58,032 nt of DNA. Source: an uncultured Anaeroplasmataceae bacterium (GTDB lineage: Bacteria; Bacillota_I; Bacilli_A; Acholeplasmatales; Anaeroplasmataceae). Shown in pieces: positions 33,564 through 43,520 of this stretch. The stretch is taken from the NCBI GenBank assembly GCA_944325695.1, contig CALVBA010000007.1:1-58032 (forward strand), written 5' to 3'. Within the stretch, counting starts at the first letter, position 1; the number at the start of each line of letters is the position of its first letter. The translations under genes and the position numbers were made by a program. Under the pieces are notes generated by a model. It did no database searches, had not been told where the DNA came from, and saw only the letters and a list, made by a program, of their open reading frames with translations.

Positions 33564-35831
33564 ATGATGCTTGTGATATGTGAAAATAATGTTAAAAGCC
33601 AACTTTTAACGCAAGAAAAAAAACTTACAAATATTAAATATATGGATCGAAAAACATTTATAAATAAGACGTTATATCAGTTCTTACAAGATGCAAAATT
33701 AGAAGTTAGTCAAAAATTTGGCATTTGTTATGCTAATGTAAATTTATATTTTGATGCAATAAATTTAATTAAGGATACACCATGTAAAGATATTGCTAAT
33801 ACTAATATAAATTTATTGCTAGAAATAACGGATTATTTAAAAAAACATCGTTTAATTGTTGAAGATGAAAATTTTATTAATTATTTTGATGAAATTATCG
33901 TCTATAATTATCCACATATCGATCCACTTTTTGATAAAGCTTTGAAAAAACATAAAAATGTAACTTTAAAAAATATGAAGATAAAAGATAAAATATATAA
34001 TGTTTATGAAGCTTTTACTTTAGAAGATGAGGTACGTTTTGTTTTTAAACAAATCGCTTCATTATTAAATCAAGGAATTGATATTCAAAGAATCAAAATT
34101 TTAAATGCTACATCAGAGTATGAACAAACTTTTTTTTATTTTGAGAAGATGTATAATATTAAAACATCACTTCGTGAAAGTATGAGTATCATCTCAAATA
34201 ATGTCGTGCAAAAAGTATTAGAGATGGCCTTAAATAATAATCCATGTCGCAAGATATTTGAAATAATCAAAGATGAAAATAAAGATATTGTCGATAAAAT
34301 AATTCCTATTTTGAATCGTTATGTGGATAAAAGTAATTTTTATGAAGCTTTAAAAGAAGATTTAAAAAATGTTTCTTTTGACAATATTACTTATGTAGAT
34401 GAGGTAAAAGTCTATAATTTATTTGATTATGTGATTGATGATAATGATTATGTTTTTGTAATGGGCTTTAATCAAAAAAGTATTCCTCATGATTTTTATG
34501 ATGATGATTTCATAAATGACAATATTAAAAGTCAATTAGGACTTAAAAAAAAGACATCATTATCGGATGAAGAGATGAAAAATACAATTGCTTTTTTATC
34601 GAATATCAATCATTTAACTATTTCTTATAAACTTGCAAGTTACTTTGAAACTTATTATAAAACACGTCTATTAGATGAATTGACATGTCAAATTCATTTA
34701 ATTAAAAATGATGCTACATCTTCATATAGTAGATATGATGATCAATTACTGTATGCTAGAAAAATTGATGAACTAATTAAAACTGGAAAACAAGATGAAA
34801 GTTTAGCTATTTATCATGCTAACTATAAAATACCTTATGATGAATATGATAATCGTTATCAAAAAATCAACTTTCATGCTCCGTTAACTCTTTCATATAC
34901 AAGTTTAGAGAACTACTATGAATGTCCTTTTAAATATTATTTAAAATATATATTACGTTTAGATCCATTTGTGGAAAACTTTAGTGCTAAACTTGGAACG
35001 GCAATTCATGCCATTTTACAACAATCTTATACTGATGATTTTCAATTTGATGATGCTTTTGAAAAACAGATGTTTGCATTTAGTGATTTAAAAGAACAGT
35101 TTTACTTCAACAAAACAAAAAAATCTATTGAAAATTTATTAGCTTTTAACAAAGATTATGAAAATAAAACGGGGTTAAAACCACTAGGGTTAGAAATGAA
35201 ATTTAAAGTTATTTTAGATGATGATGTGTCTTTTGTCGGTATAATTGATAAAATTTATCAAAAAGAACACGTGTTAATGCTTGTTGATTATAAAACAGGG
35301 ATGACTAAAGCCTCATTAGATAACTTAAATCATGGAATTAATATGCAATTACCAATTTATTTATACTTACTTTATAATAGCGAATATAAAGATGAAAAAA
35401 TTGGTGGTTTTTATCTTCAACATGTTATAAAAGAATTAGGAAAGTCAGATAATCAAGAAGAAGATATTAAAAATTATTTAAAATTTGATGGTTATAGCAA
35501 TGATAACTTGAGTATTTTAGCTGTTATTGATCCAACTTTTGAAACTTCTGAGTACATCAAATCACTTAAAGTAAAAAAAGATGGTAATTTTTATGCCACA
35601 GCCAAAGTTTTAAATAATGACCAAATTAAAAAGTTAATTGATATTGCACAAGAAAAGATTATTGAGGCTAAAAAACTAATTTTACAAAATGAATTTAAGA
35701 TACATCCGCTGATGATTGACAATGTGATGGTAGGGTGTCGTAATTGTAAGTTTGAAGATATTTGTTTTAGAAGTTATAAAGATTATAATCGCGTAAAAAG
35801 TGTCAAGTTTAGTAAAGAAGGTGAACAGTAG
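33564..35831 (+). CDS. addB: AddB-like PD-(D/E)XK nuclease subunit, short form
   Basis: This 755-residue partner of AddA has a C-terminal PD-(D/E)XK nuclease region with GTAIHAILQ, EMKFKVIL, and LVDYKTGM (near 575). An iron-sulfur cysteine set is formed by YYECPFKYY (Cys near 455) and GCRNCKFEDICF (near 725), as in AddB. It is far shorter than classical AddB (about 1150 residues), and no Walker A is visible at the N terminus, so the helicase half is vestigial. Start 33564 follows AGGTGATT; ATG 33567 is an alternative. It is coupled to addA (tagTG). Confidence 0.85.
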   Translation: MMLVICENNVKSQLLTQEKKLTNIKYMDRKTFINKTLYQFLQDAKLEVSQKFGICYANVNLYFDAINLIKDTPCKDIANTNINLLLEITDYLKKHRLIVEDENFINYFDEIIVYNYPHIDPLFDKALKKHKNVTLKNMKIKDKIYNVYEAFTLEDEVRFVFKQIASLLNQGIDIQRIKILNATSEYEQTFFYFEKMYNIKTSLRESMSIISNNVVQKVLEMALNNNPCRKIFEIIKDENKDIVDKIIPILNRYVDKSNFYEALKEDLKNVSFDNITYVDEVKVYNLFDYVIDDNDYVFVMGFNQKSIPHDFYDDDFINDNIKSQLGLKKKTSLSDEEMKNTIAFLSNINHLTISYKLASYFETYYKTRLLDELTCQIHLIKNDATSSYSRYDDQLLYARKIDELIKTGKQDESLAIYHANYKIPYDEYDNRYQKINFHAPLTLSYTSLENYYECPFKYYLKYILRLDPFVENFSAKLGTAIHAILQQSYTDDFQFDDAFEKQMFAFSDLKEQFYFNKTKKSIENLLAFNKDYENKTGLKPLGLEMKFKVILDDDVSFVGIIDKIYQKEHVLMLVDYKTGMTKASLDNLNHGINMQLPIYLYLLYNSEYKDEKIGGFYLQHVIKELGKSDNQEEDIKNYLKFDGYSNDNLSILAVIDPTFETSEYIKSLKVKKDGNFYATAKVLNNDQIKKLIDIAQEKIIEAKKLILQNEFKIHPLMIDNVMVGCRNCKFEDICFRSYKDYNRVKSVKFSKEGEQ

Positions 35832-38800
35832 TGCCAAAATTTACAAAAGAACAATTAGAAGCAATTAATTATGAAGGAGAAAATATTTTAGTTTCTGCAG
35901 GGGCTGGAAGTGGTAAAACGGCCGTTTTAACAGAACGAATTGTAAGAAAAATTCAAGAAGGTTGTAATATTAATGAACTTTTAGTTTTAACATTTACTAA
36001 AGCTGCTGCTGTTGAGATGAAAGAACGTGTTCGAAAGAAGTTAAAAGATTTGCAATTAGAGGAACAATTAAAATTAATTGATTCATCCTACATAACAACT
36101 TTTGATTCATTTTCTTTAGCAATTTTAAAAAAATATCATTACATTATTAATTTAGATAAAAATGTTAAGGTAACTGATTATTCGATAATTCAGTTAGCAC
36201 AAAAAGAAATTCTAGATACTTTATTTGATGAACTATATTTACAAAATGATTCAGATTTTATCGCTTTATTAGATAAATATACAATTAAAGATGATACTAA
36301 GATTCGTAAAATGTGCTTAGAAATATATCATAAATTAGAATTGAAAACAGATTTAGAAGATTTTTTAAATACATATGAAGATAATTATTTAACATTATCT
36401 TTTGTTGAAAAAAAGCTACAAGAATATGAAAAGATGATTATTAAAATGTTAGATGAGACAAGTGAACTGTATGATAATGTAACATATTTGATTGAAGAAG
36501 AAGCTAAATTTGATAGTGCTTTAAGAGAGGTTTTAATGCCATTTTTACAATCTAAATCGTTAATGGATTTATACATCAATAGACCTTCTAAATTTCCACG
36601 TCTTACAACTGAAAATGACAATTTAAAAATTGCCTATGCCAATTTAAAAGATAATGTTAAAGAGATTGTCGAGTTATTATGGTTTCAAAATCCAAAAGAT
36701 TATATAAATTCAGTTGAAAATACATTTAGTGAACAAAAAACATTGATTAAAATATTATTGATGTTTCACAATCGATTGATGCAATATAAGCTATCTAATA
36801 ATGCTTATGGATTTAATGATATTGCTAAAATGAGTTTAAATATCATTAAAAGAAATGAAAATGTTCGTTTAGAACTTAAGAATACTTTTAAAGAAATTTT
36901 GATCGATGAATATCAAGATACTTCTGATATTCAAGAGGAATTTGTGAAACTTTTTAGTAATAATAATTTATATATGGTTGGGGATATTAAACAATCGATT
37001 TATCGTTTTAGAAATGCTAACCCTAAGTTATTTAAAGAAAAATATATCAATTATGGGAATCACATAGGTGGTAAAAAGATTGATTTAATGAAAAATTTCC
37101 GCAGTAGAAGAGAAGTTTTAGATGATATTAATGTTATTTTCCGCGCTATTATGAGTTTAGAATATGGTGGAGCTTGTTATCCACAAGGACATGAGATGGT
37201 TTTTGGTAACATGACATTTGAAGAAATAGGCGCTATTGATTTTAACACTAACTATGATGTTTTAAGTTATGATGTGTATAAAAATGATCCCCTTACTAAA
37301 GAATATAAAAAAGAAGAAATTGAATGTTTTATGATTTGCAAAGATATTATCTCGAAAATAAATAATAAATATCAAGTTTTTGATCATGAAAAAAATATTG
37401 TAAGAGATGCAACATATAAAGATTTTACAGTATTAGTTGACCGTAAAAGTAATTTTTCTTTGTATAAAAAAATATTTGATTATTTCAATTTACCGATTGC
37501 AGTTTACGAGGATGAAGAGTTGACGAAATCAACTTTGGTTAAGGTGATTAATAATATTTTAAAATTAGTTTTAAAATGTCATGCTAAAGAATATGATACA
37601 GAAATGTTTTATGCATTAATGAGTGTATCACGTAGTTTTTTAATGCAATATAATGATGATTTTTTAAAAAATATTAAAACTAATTTCATTAATAATGAAG
37701 CTTTTATTAAAGCACAAAAAATTTCATCTTTAATTGGTAATGCATCCAATCTAGATATTTTTAGAATGTGTATTGAAGAATTTGATTTGTATAATAAAAG
37801 TATTTTAATAAAAGATGTTGAAGATACAATGGTAAAGATTGCTTATTTAACAGATTTATTAAAAGAGTTGTCGCAAAAAGGTTATTCGTTAAAGTCATTT
37901 GTAAATTATATTGATGACATTTATGAAAGTGAATTAAAAATAACTTATAAAGCTAATATTAATTTAGATAATGCGGTATCATTAATGACTATTCATCGTT
38001 CCAAAGGGCTAGAGTATCGTATTGTTTATGTATGTGGTTTAGAACCTGCTTTTAATATTAGTGATACGAAGTCATTTATCAGTTTTACTGATGATTTAGG
38101 ACTTGTTTTTTTAGATGTTGCTGAAAATGCTGTGCAAGATTCTTTTTATAAAGTTCTTTTAAAAAATGCTTATCTTCAAGAAGAAATAAGTGAAAAAATT
38201 CGTTTATTTTATGTTGCTTTAACTCGGGCAAAAGAAAAAATCATTTTAGTCGATAGTCGAAAATATGATGATGATGGTAACATAATTGAAAAAGAAAAAA
38301 ATATTGCCAAAGCTAAATGTTTCCGCGATTTTATCTATTTAATTCCAAATATTAATCAAAAAAGAAAAAACATTCCCTTACCACAACTAGGGCTTACAAA
38401 AGATTATGATTTAATCCGTGATTTTAATTATCATGATTTTATTAAACCATCTAATAAGATAATTAATCACGGTGATTATGAACACGAATATACAGTTATT
38501 GAGAAAAAAAGGCCATCTAAAAAGACAAAAGAATTAGTGGTTAATAAAAATTTAGAATTAGGAAATAAACTTCATGAAATTTTAGAATATTTAAATTTTT
38601 ATAACCCTAATTTAGAACATTTAGAACATTTTTATCGTAGTAAGATTGAAAATTTTTTAAATTGTGAATTGTTAAAAAATGTTAAATCGGCACAAATTTT
38701 TAAAGAACATGAATTTATCATGCAAATAGATGATACTAATTATCATGGAATTATTGATTTAATGCTTGTTTATAATGATCATATCGATATAATTGATTAT

Positions 38801-38935
38801 AAGCTAAAAAATATTTTAGATGAAAATTACATAAAGCAATTAGAGTTATATTCTAAATATGCTAGACAATTTACTAGTTCAGTAACGTGTTATTTATATA
38901 GTATTTTAGATGGAACAGTTAAAAAAGTTTTATAG
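35831..38935 (+). CDS. addA: AddA helicase-nuclease subunit
   Basis: This 1034-residue UvrD-family helicase has Walker A AGAGSGKT (23-30), motif Ia TFTKAAAVEMKERV, Walker B ILIDEYQDTSDIQ (near 357), motif III MVGDIKQSIYRFR, and motif V/VI VSLMTIHRSKGLEY and RLFYVALTRAKEKI. The C-terminal PD-(D/E)XK nuclease includes GNKLHEILEYL and IIDYKLKN. It handles double-strand DNA ends for recombination with AddB. The length is short for AddA (about 1230). Start is GTG 35831, sharing the G of the addB stop. Confidence 0.95.
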   Translation: MPKFTKEQLEAINYEGENILVSAGAGSGKTAVLTERIVRKIQEGCNINELLVLTFTKAAAVEMKERVRKKLKDLQLEEQLKLIDSSYITTFDSFSLAILKKYHYIINLDKNVKVTDYSIIQLAQKEILDTLFDELYLQNDSDFIALLDKYTIKDDTKIRKMCLEIYHKLELKTDLEDFLNTYEDNYLTLSFVEKKLQEYEKMIIKMLDETSELYDNVTYLIEEEAKFDSALREVLMPFLQSKSLMDLYINRPSKFPRLTTENDNLKIAYANLKDNVKEIVELLWFQNPKDYINSVENTFSEQKTLIKILLMFHNRLMQYKLSNNAYGFNDIAKMSLNIIKRNENVRLELKNTFKEILIDEYQDTSDIQEEFVKLFSNNNLYMVGDIKQSIYRFRNANPKLFKEKYINYGNHIGGKKIDLMKNFRSRREVLDDINVIFRAIMSLEYGGACYPQGHEMVFGNMTFEEIGAIDFNTNYDVLSYDVYKNDPLTKEYKKEEIECFMICKDIISKINNKYQVFDHEKNIVRDATYKDFTVLVDRKSNFSLYKKIFDYFNLPIAVYEDEELTKSTLVKVINNILKLVLKCHAKEYDTEMFYALMSVSRSFLMQYNDDFLKNIKTNFINNEAFIKAQKISSLIGNASNLDIFRMCIEEFDLYNKSILIKDVEDTMVKIAYLTDLLKELSQKGYSLKSFVNYIDDIYESELKITYKANINLDNAVSLMTIHRSKGLEYRIVYVCGLEPAFNISDTKSFISFTDDLGLVFLDVAENAVQDSFYKVLLKNAYLQEEISEKIRLFYVALTRAKEKIILVDSRKYDDDGNIIEKEKNIAKAKCFRDFIYLIPNINQKRKNIPLPQLGLTKDYDLIRDFNYHDFIKPSNKIINHGDYEHEYTVIEKKRPSKKTKELVVNKNLELGNKLHEILEYLNFYNPNLEHLEHFYRSKIENFLNCELLKNVKSAQIFKEHEFIMQIDDTNYHGIIDLMLVYNDHIDIIDYKLKNILDENYIKQLELYSKYARQFTSSVTCYLYSILDGTVKKVL

Positions 38936-38947
38936 AAAGGTGAAAAT

Positions 38948-39442
38948 ATGAATTATTATTTATGTGGGAAAATTCAAACAACACATGGTTTAAAAGGAGA
39001 ACTTAAAGTTAAATCTACTTCTGATTTTAATCGCTTTGCGGTGGGAAGTATTCTTTATATTAAACAAAAGGGTGAATATATTAAATTAGAAGTGGCAACA
39101 ACACGCTTTCATAAAGGATGCTATTTAGTATCTTTTAAAGGAATGCAAGATATCAATTTAGTGGAACATTTAAAAAATGTTGATTTATATGTCGACGAAG
39201 AAGCACATACTTTATTAGATGAAGATGAATTTTATTATGATGAATTAATTAATAAAGAAGTTTATTTTGATAATGATGAATATATAGGAGTAACAAAATC
39301 TATTTTAGAATTACCACAAGGACATTATCTTGAAGTGATAAAAGATGATGGAAAAAAAGTACTAATTCCTTTTCGTAAAGAATTTATTAAAGATGTTTTT
39401 GATGATGCCATTGAAGTATTTTATTTAGAAGGATTAGTGTAA
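38948..39442 (+). CDS. rimM: 16S rRNA processing protein RimM
   Basis: This 164-residue ribosome maturation factor has an N-terminal beta-barrel starting with CGKIQTTHGLKGELKVKS, the classic RimM signature. The C-terminal PRC-barrel contains DELINKEVYF and VLIPFRKEFIKDV. It binds S19 and helps assemble the 30S head. AAAGGTG precedes the ATG. It is followed after one base by trmD, as in Bacillus; its upstream neighbour is addA instead of khpA. Confidence 0.95.
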   Translation: MNYYLCGKIQTTHGLKGELKVKSTSDFNRFAVGSILYIKQKGEYIKLEVATTRFHKGCYLVSFKGMQDINLVEHLKNVDLYVDEEAHTLLDEDEFYYDELINKEVYFDNDEYIGVTKSILELPQGHYLEVIKDDGKKVLIPFRKEFIKDVFDDAIEVFYLEGLV

Positions 39443-39443
39443 G

Positions 39444-40163
39444 ATGAGAATTGATATAGTAACGTTATTTCCAGCGATGTTTGAAGGTTTTGTTAATTCA
39501 TCAATTATTAAACGAGCTATTGAAAATAATTACGTAGAAGTAAATATTGTTGATTTACGCGAGTATACGACTAATAAGCATAAAAAAGTTGATGATACAC
39601 CATATGGTGGAGGGGCTGGCATGGTATTAACATGCCAACCAGTTTTCGACTGTGTCAAAGCACTTCGTAAAGAAGACACAAAAGTGTTGATGATGACCCC
39701 ACAAGGTAAGACTTACAAGCAACAAACGGCTTATGAATTTGCGAAGATGACGCATATTATTATTTTATGTGGACACTATGAAGGCTTTGATGAACGCATA
39801 AGAACGTTAGTCGATTATGAAGTTTCTTTAGGAGACTATGTTTTAACAGGTGGAGAGACGGCCAGTATGGTTATTGCGGATAGTATTATTCGTCTTATCG
39901 ATGGCGTTATTGAAAAAGAATCACACGAAAATGATTCCTTTTCAAACGGTTTATTGGAATATCCTCAATATACCAAACCACGTGTTTATGAAGGCTTAGA
40001 AGTTCCTGAGGTATTGTGTAATGGTAATCACAAAGAGATTGCTATTTGGAAGCATAAAGAGTCTTTAAGAAAAACATATTTTAAACGACCAGATTTATTA
40101 GAAAATTATTCATTATCTGAACAAGAAGCTAAGTGGATTGAAGAATTTAAAAATAAGGAGTAA
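39444..40163 (+). CDS. trmD: tRNA (guanine-N1-)-methyltransferase TrmD
   Basis: The 239-residue SPOUT enzyme methylates G37 of tRNA. It has the N-terminal MRIDIVTLFPAMFEGF, the VDDTPYGGGAGMV loop, the knot motifs ILCGHYEGFDERIR and SLGDYVLTGGETAS, and the C-terminal domain. The start overlaps nothing, lying one base after rimM. The order rimM-trmD matches Bacillus, with rplS displaced by malQ. Confidence 0.97.
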   Translation: MRIDIVTLFPAMFEGFVNSSIIKRAIENNYVEVNIVDLREYTTNKHKKVDDTPYGGGAGMVLTCQPVFDCVKALRKEDTKVLMMTPQGKTYKQQTAYEFAKMTHIIILCGHYEGFDERIRTLVDYEVSLGDYVLTGGETASMVIADSIIRLIDGVIEKESHENDSFSNGLLEYPQYTKPRVYEGLEVPEVLCNGNHKEIAIWKHKESLRKTYFKRPDLLENYSLSEQEAKWIEEFKNKE

Positions 40164-40167
40164 TAAC

Positions 40168-41616
40168 ATGAAAGAAGCGGGGGTTTTATTGCATATTTCA
40201 AGTCTTCCTAGTAAATATGGAATTGGAAGTTTAGGGAAAGCTTGTTATGAATTTATTGATTATTTGGCTTTATCAGGTAATAAATATTGGCAAATTTTGC
40301 CGATTAATCCGACGGGATATAAAGATTCTCCGTATCAACCGTTATCAACATTTGCATTTAATGAATATTTAATTGATTTAGAGTTATTAAAAGATGATGG
40401 GATGTTAGCTGAAAGTGATATATGTTGTTTATTAAATGAAGATAAAATACGTTATGATGATTTATTTAGAAATAAAATTATTATTTTGGCAAAAACATAT
40501 CAGTTTAAGGAAAAATATTCTAAAGAATTTACGTCTTTTGTGATTGAAAATACATGGTGGTTAGATGATTATGCACTTTTTAGAGTGATTAAAAAAGTCC
40601 ATGGAGATATTGGTTTAAATGATTTTCCTTGTGACTTAAAGTTTCGCAATCATACTTTTTTACAACAATTTAAAGAAAAATATTGCTTAGAAATCGATCA
40701 ATTTCGTTGGTATCAATATCTTTTTTATAGACAATGGCAAAAAATGCGTGATTATGCTAAAGAAAAAGGAATTAAAATTATTGGTGATATGCCTATTTAT
40801 GTCGCTTATGATTCATCTGATGTTTGGGCTAATCCTGAAAATTATTTATTAAATGCGGATTTATCTTTAAAATATGTTGCTGGTGTACCGGCTGATGCTT
40901 TTAGTGAAAAAGGACAATTATGGGGAAATCCAATTTATAATTATGAATATATGTCGCAAGATGATTATTCATGGTTTAAACGACGCATTAAATATCAATT
41001 AAATTTATTTGATATGTTACGTATTGATCATTTTCGGGGGTTTGCTGGTTATTATCGAGTCGATGCTAATGCATCTAATGCTTTAAATGGAAAGTGGTGT
41101 AAGGGTCCAGGTTTTGCTATTTTTAAAGATTTTAAAGATGCAAAAATTATTGCTGAGGATTTAGGGGTTATTACTAAAGATGTTTGTTTGTTATTAGAAC
41201 AATGTGGATATCCGGGGATGAATGTTATGATGTTTGACTTAAAACCAGTAAATAAATGTCGTTATTTTAAAAGATATTGTAAAAATCGAGTTTTATATAC
41301 AGGAACTCACGACAATGATACTTTATATTCGTGGTTTAATCATTTTTCATTGAAAGAGCAAAAAAATATTTTACAATCACTAGGTATTAAAGATGACCAA
41401 CTAAAATATTATAATTTAATTTATGATCTTCTTAAAAAGAATGTTAATTTAGTTATTATTCCTCTTCAAGATTATTTTTTGCTAGATAATAATTATCGAA
41501 TGAATGTTCCTTCGACAAATGATGGGAACTGGACTGTTCGTATAAAAGAAGAATTTTTTACGATGCAAAATGCTGCTATTATATACCATTTATTAAAAAA
41601 AGCACATCGATGTTAA
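40168..41616 (+). CDS. malQ: 4-alpha-glucanotransferase (amylomaltase)
   Basis: This 482-residue GH77 enzyme transfers alpha-1,4-glucan chains. It has the N-terminal AGVLLHISSLPSKYGIGSLG, the nucleophile Asp in MLRIDHFRGFAGYY, the acid/base Glu in IIAEDLGVIT and the stabilising Asp in YTGTHDNDTLYSW. AAGGAG precedes the ATG at 40168 by five to six bases. It begins four bases after the trmD stop, so it is co-transcribed with the ribosome-maturation genes. This location is uncommon. Confidence 0.96.
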   Translation: MKEAGVLLHISSLPSKYGIGSLGKACYEFIDYLALSGNKYWQILPINPTGYKDSPYQPLSTFAFNEYLIDLELLKDDGMLAESDICCLLNEDKIRYDDLFRNKIIILAKTYQFKEKYSKEFTSFVIENTWWLDDYALFRVIKKVHGDIGLNDFPCDLKFRNHTFLQQFKEKYCLEIDQFRWYQYLFYRQWQKMRDYAKEKGIKIIGDMPIYVAYDSSDVWANPENYLLNADLSLKYVAGVPADAFSEKGQLWGNPIYNYEYMSQDDYSWFKRRIKYQLNLFDMLRIDHFRGFAGYYRVDANASNALNGKWCKGPGFAIFKDFKDAKIIAEDLGVITKDVCLLLEQCGYPGMNVMMFDLKPVNKCRYFKRYCKNRVLYTGTHDNDTLYSWFNHFSLKEQKNILQSLGIKDDQLKYYNLIYDLLKKNVNLVIIPLQDYFLLDNNYRMNVPSTNDGNWTVRIKEEFFTMQNAAIIYHLLKKAHRC

Positions 41617-41623
41617 AAAAAAC

Positions 41624-41652
41624 TTGCATTTACTTTTGTTTTGTGATATACT
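41624..41652 (+). promoter_or_regulatory. Promoter of rplS
   Basis: TTGCAT (41624-41629), a 17-base spacer and the extended -10 TGATATACT (TATACT at 41647-41652) place the start near 41659, the first base of the leader hairpin. Confidence 0.85.
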
Positions 41653-41658
41653 AACAAA

Positions 41659-41772
41659 GGTTTCAAATGGTGAGAAATCGAAACCAAGCACAATGTGTCC
41701 GCTAATTTAGTTTTTTTAAAACAAATTATGAACTTTGGAAGAAAAAAATATATAAATAGGAGTGTATTAACC
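41659..41772 (+). ncRNA. Probable L19 ribosomal protein leader
   Basis: The 114-base 5' leader of rplS opens with a hairpin, GGTTTC (41659-41664) pairing with GAAACC (41680-41685), exactly at the predicted transcription start. Firmicutes have an L19-binding autogenous leader in this place. The fold is plausible but was not modelled, so the family call is tentative. Confidence 0.55.
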
Positions 41773-42123
41773 ATGGCAAAAGGTCAACAATTAATCGCTG
41801 ATATTACAGCACAATACGTTAAAGATATTCCTGCATTCCGTCCAGGAGATAACGTTAAAGTTTATGTAAAAATTATTGAAGGTTCTCGTGAACGTATTCA
41901 ATTATTTGAAGGATTAGTAATTAAACGTCAAGGTGGAGGAGTTTCTGAAACTTTCACAGTTAGAAAAATTTCTTACGGTGTAGGTGTTGAACGTACTTTC
42001 CCTGTACATTCACCAATTATTGATCGTTTAGAAGTAGTAAGATTAGGTAAAGTTCGTCGTGCTAAATTAAATTACATTAGAACATTATCTGCTAAAGCTG
42101 CTCGTATCAAAGAAAGAAGATAG
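41773..42123 (+). CDS. rplS: 50S ribosomal protein L19
   Basis: From ATG 41773 the protein has 116 residues: [67 protein letters not shown] and [20 protein letters not shown]. All are conserved in L19. AGGAG lies 9-10 bases upstream. An in-frame start at 41695 would read through the leader and adds a non-conserved 26-residue extension, so it is rejected. Codon use is strongly biased, as for other ribosomal genes. Confidence 0.97.
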   Translation: MAKGQQLIADITAQYVKDIPAFRPGDNVKVYVKIIEGSRERIQLFEGLVIKRQGGGVSETFTVRKISYGVGVERTFPVHSPIIDRLEVVRLGKVRRAKLNYIRTLSAKAARIKERR

Positions 42124-42141
42124 TTATAATTTAATAATAAG

Positions 42142-42174
42142 ACCTCATAAACATTTAGTTATGAGGTTTTTTTA
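42142..42174 (+). terminator. Terminator after rplS
   Basis: acctcataa (42142-42150) pairs with ttatgaggt (42159-42167), and seven T follow. Confidence 0.92.
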
Positions 42175-42221
42175 TGCATAAATATAATAAGAAAAACGTA
42201 TATTTTATATTGGGTGATGTA

Positions 42222-43439
42222 ATGATATATTTATACGGTATAAAAGGTAGTGGGATGTCTGCATTAGCATGTTTGCTTGATGATTTAGAATATGAAGTTG
42301 AAGGAATTGATACTGAAGAGTATATAGCATATCAAGATGAATTGATAAAAAGAAAAATAAAAATTCATCCATTTAGTTATGATGAATTTAATTATGATAA
42401 TCTTTTTATTATTGGGAATGCTTTTTTAGGGAATGAAAAAATTTCGATGATTGAAGAAAAGGCATTATGGTATTCATATTCTGGTTTTTTAAATCTTCTT
42501 TTTTCGTGTCCTAAAATTGGAGTATCTGGAACACATGGAAAAACAACTACTACAACTTTTTTAACAAATATGATAGATGATGATATAAGTTATATTATTG
42601 GGGATGGAACCGGATATGGTTTAAAAAAAAGTAATTATTTTATTTTAGAAGCTTGCGAGTATAAAAATACTTTTTTAAAATATGATTTATCAAGTTTAAT
42701 TATTACCAATATTGATTATGATCATCCAGATTTTTTTAATTCGATTGATGATGTCATAGATAGCTTTCAAAGGCGTGTTAATAATGTCAATTTAGTTATC
42801 TTAAACGGGGATTGTGCAAATTGTCGACAGTTAAAAGTTAGTAATGGTTGTTATGTCGGTTTTAATGATGATAACGATGTTTGTTTAGATTATGAATTTC
42901 CATATATTATTTTATCGAAAGAAATTGATGCTAAAATATATTTTCCTTATTCACAAAAAGAGTTAATTATTGATTATGCTTTAGGATATGTGTTGGCTTA
43001 TTTAATGGAAATAAAAGTGAAAACAAAACCATCATATCGACTTCCAAAACGTAGATTACAAAAAATTAATGATGATCCAATTGTTTATACTGATTATGCG
43101 CATCATCCGATAGAGATTAAAGTTAGCTTTAACTATTTTAAGAATAAGTATCCGGATAAAAAAATTATTTTAGTGTTTGAATTTCATACAATATCGCGTA
43201 TTGAAGCTTTCTATAATGAATTTATGGATGCATTTAAATTGTTTGATGATGTTTATTTAACAGATATTTTTACAAGTGTAAGAGAAGAAAATCGATTACA
43301 GAATAATGATTTTTTACTATTGAAAAAATATGAAATTCTAAAATTTGAAGTAAAATTAGATGAAATAGTTATATTTATGGGAGCTGGTAAAGCTGATCGA
43401 TATGCATATGAATATGTAAGTTTTATAAATACGAAATAA
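42222..43439 (+). CDS. murC: UDP-N-acetylmuramate-L-alanine ligase MurC
   Basis: This 405-residue Mur ligase adds L-Ala to UDP-MurNAc. The N-terminal nucleotide-binding loop is YGIKGSGMSALA (5-16), and the ATP-binding loop is GVSGTHGKTTTTTF (near 100-113). The DYAHHP motif (near 292) and C-terminal domain with FMGAGKADRYA complete the family pattern. The protein is shorter than usual (about 440-460), mainly in the N domain. Start 42222 follows GGGTGAT; an ATG at 42174 lies in the preceding terminator and is rejected. It is a single gene with its own terminator. Confidence 0.92.
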   Translation: MIYLYGIKGSGMSALACLLDDLEYEVEGIDTEEYIAYQDELIKRKIKIHPFSYDEFNYDNLFIIGNAFLGNEKISMIEEKALWYSYSGFLNLLFSCPKIGVSGTHGKTTTTTFLTNMIDDDISYIIGDGTGYGLKKSNYFILEACEYKNTFLKYDLSSLIITNIDYDHPDFFNSIDDVIDSFQRRVNNVNLVILNGDCANCRQLKVSNGCYVGFNDDNDVCLDYEFPYIILSKEIDAKIYFPYSQKELIIDYALGYVLAYLMEIKVKTKPSYRLPKRRLQKINDDPIVYTDYAHHPIEIKVSFNYFKNKYPDKKIILVFEFHTISRIEAFYNEFMDAFKLFDDVYLTDIFTSVREENRLQNNDFLLLKKYEILKFEVKLDEIVIFMGAGKADRYAYEYVSFINTK

Positions 43440-43464
43440 TCGCTTTTGTTAGCGATTTTTTTAT
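43437..43464 (+). terminator. Terminator after murC
   Basis: aatcgct/agcgatt with loop tttgtt is followed by ttttttattttt. Confidence 0.85.
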
Positions 43465-43520
43465 TTTTGAATGTAGATAACGTATTAAAAGATGTTTTTA
43501 TAAAAAAATAATATTATTTT

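Noticed and set aside
41695-41772. Upstream in-frame extension of L19 by 26 residues
   Set aside because: It runs through the leader RNA and is not conserved in L19; ATG 41773 has the Shine-Dalgarno site.
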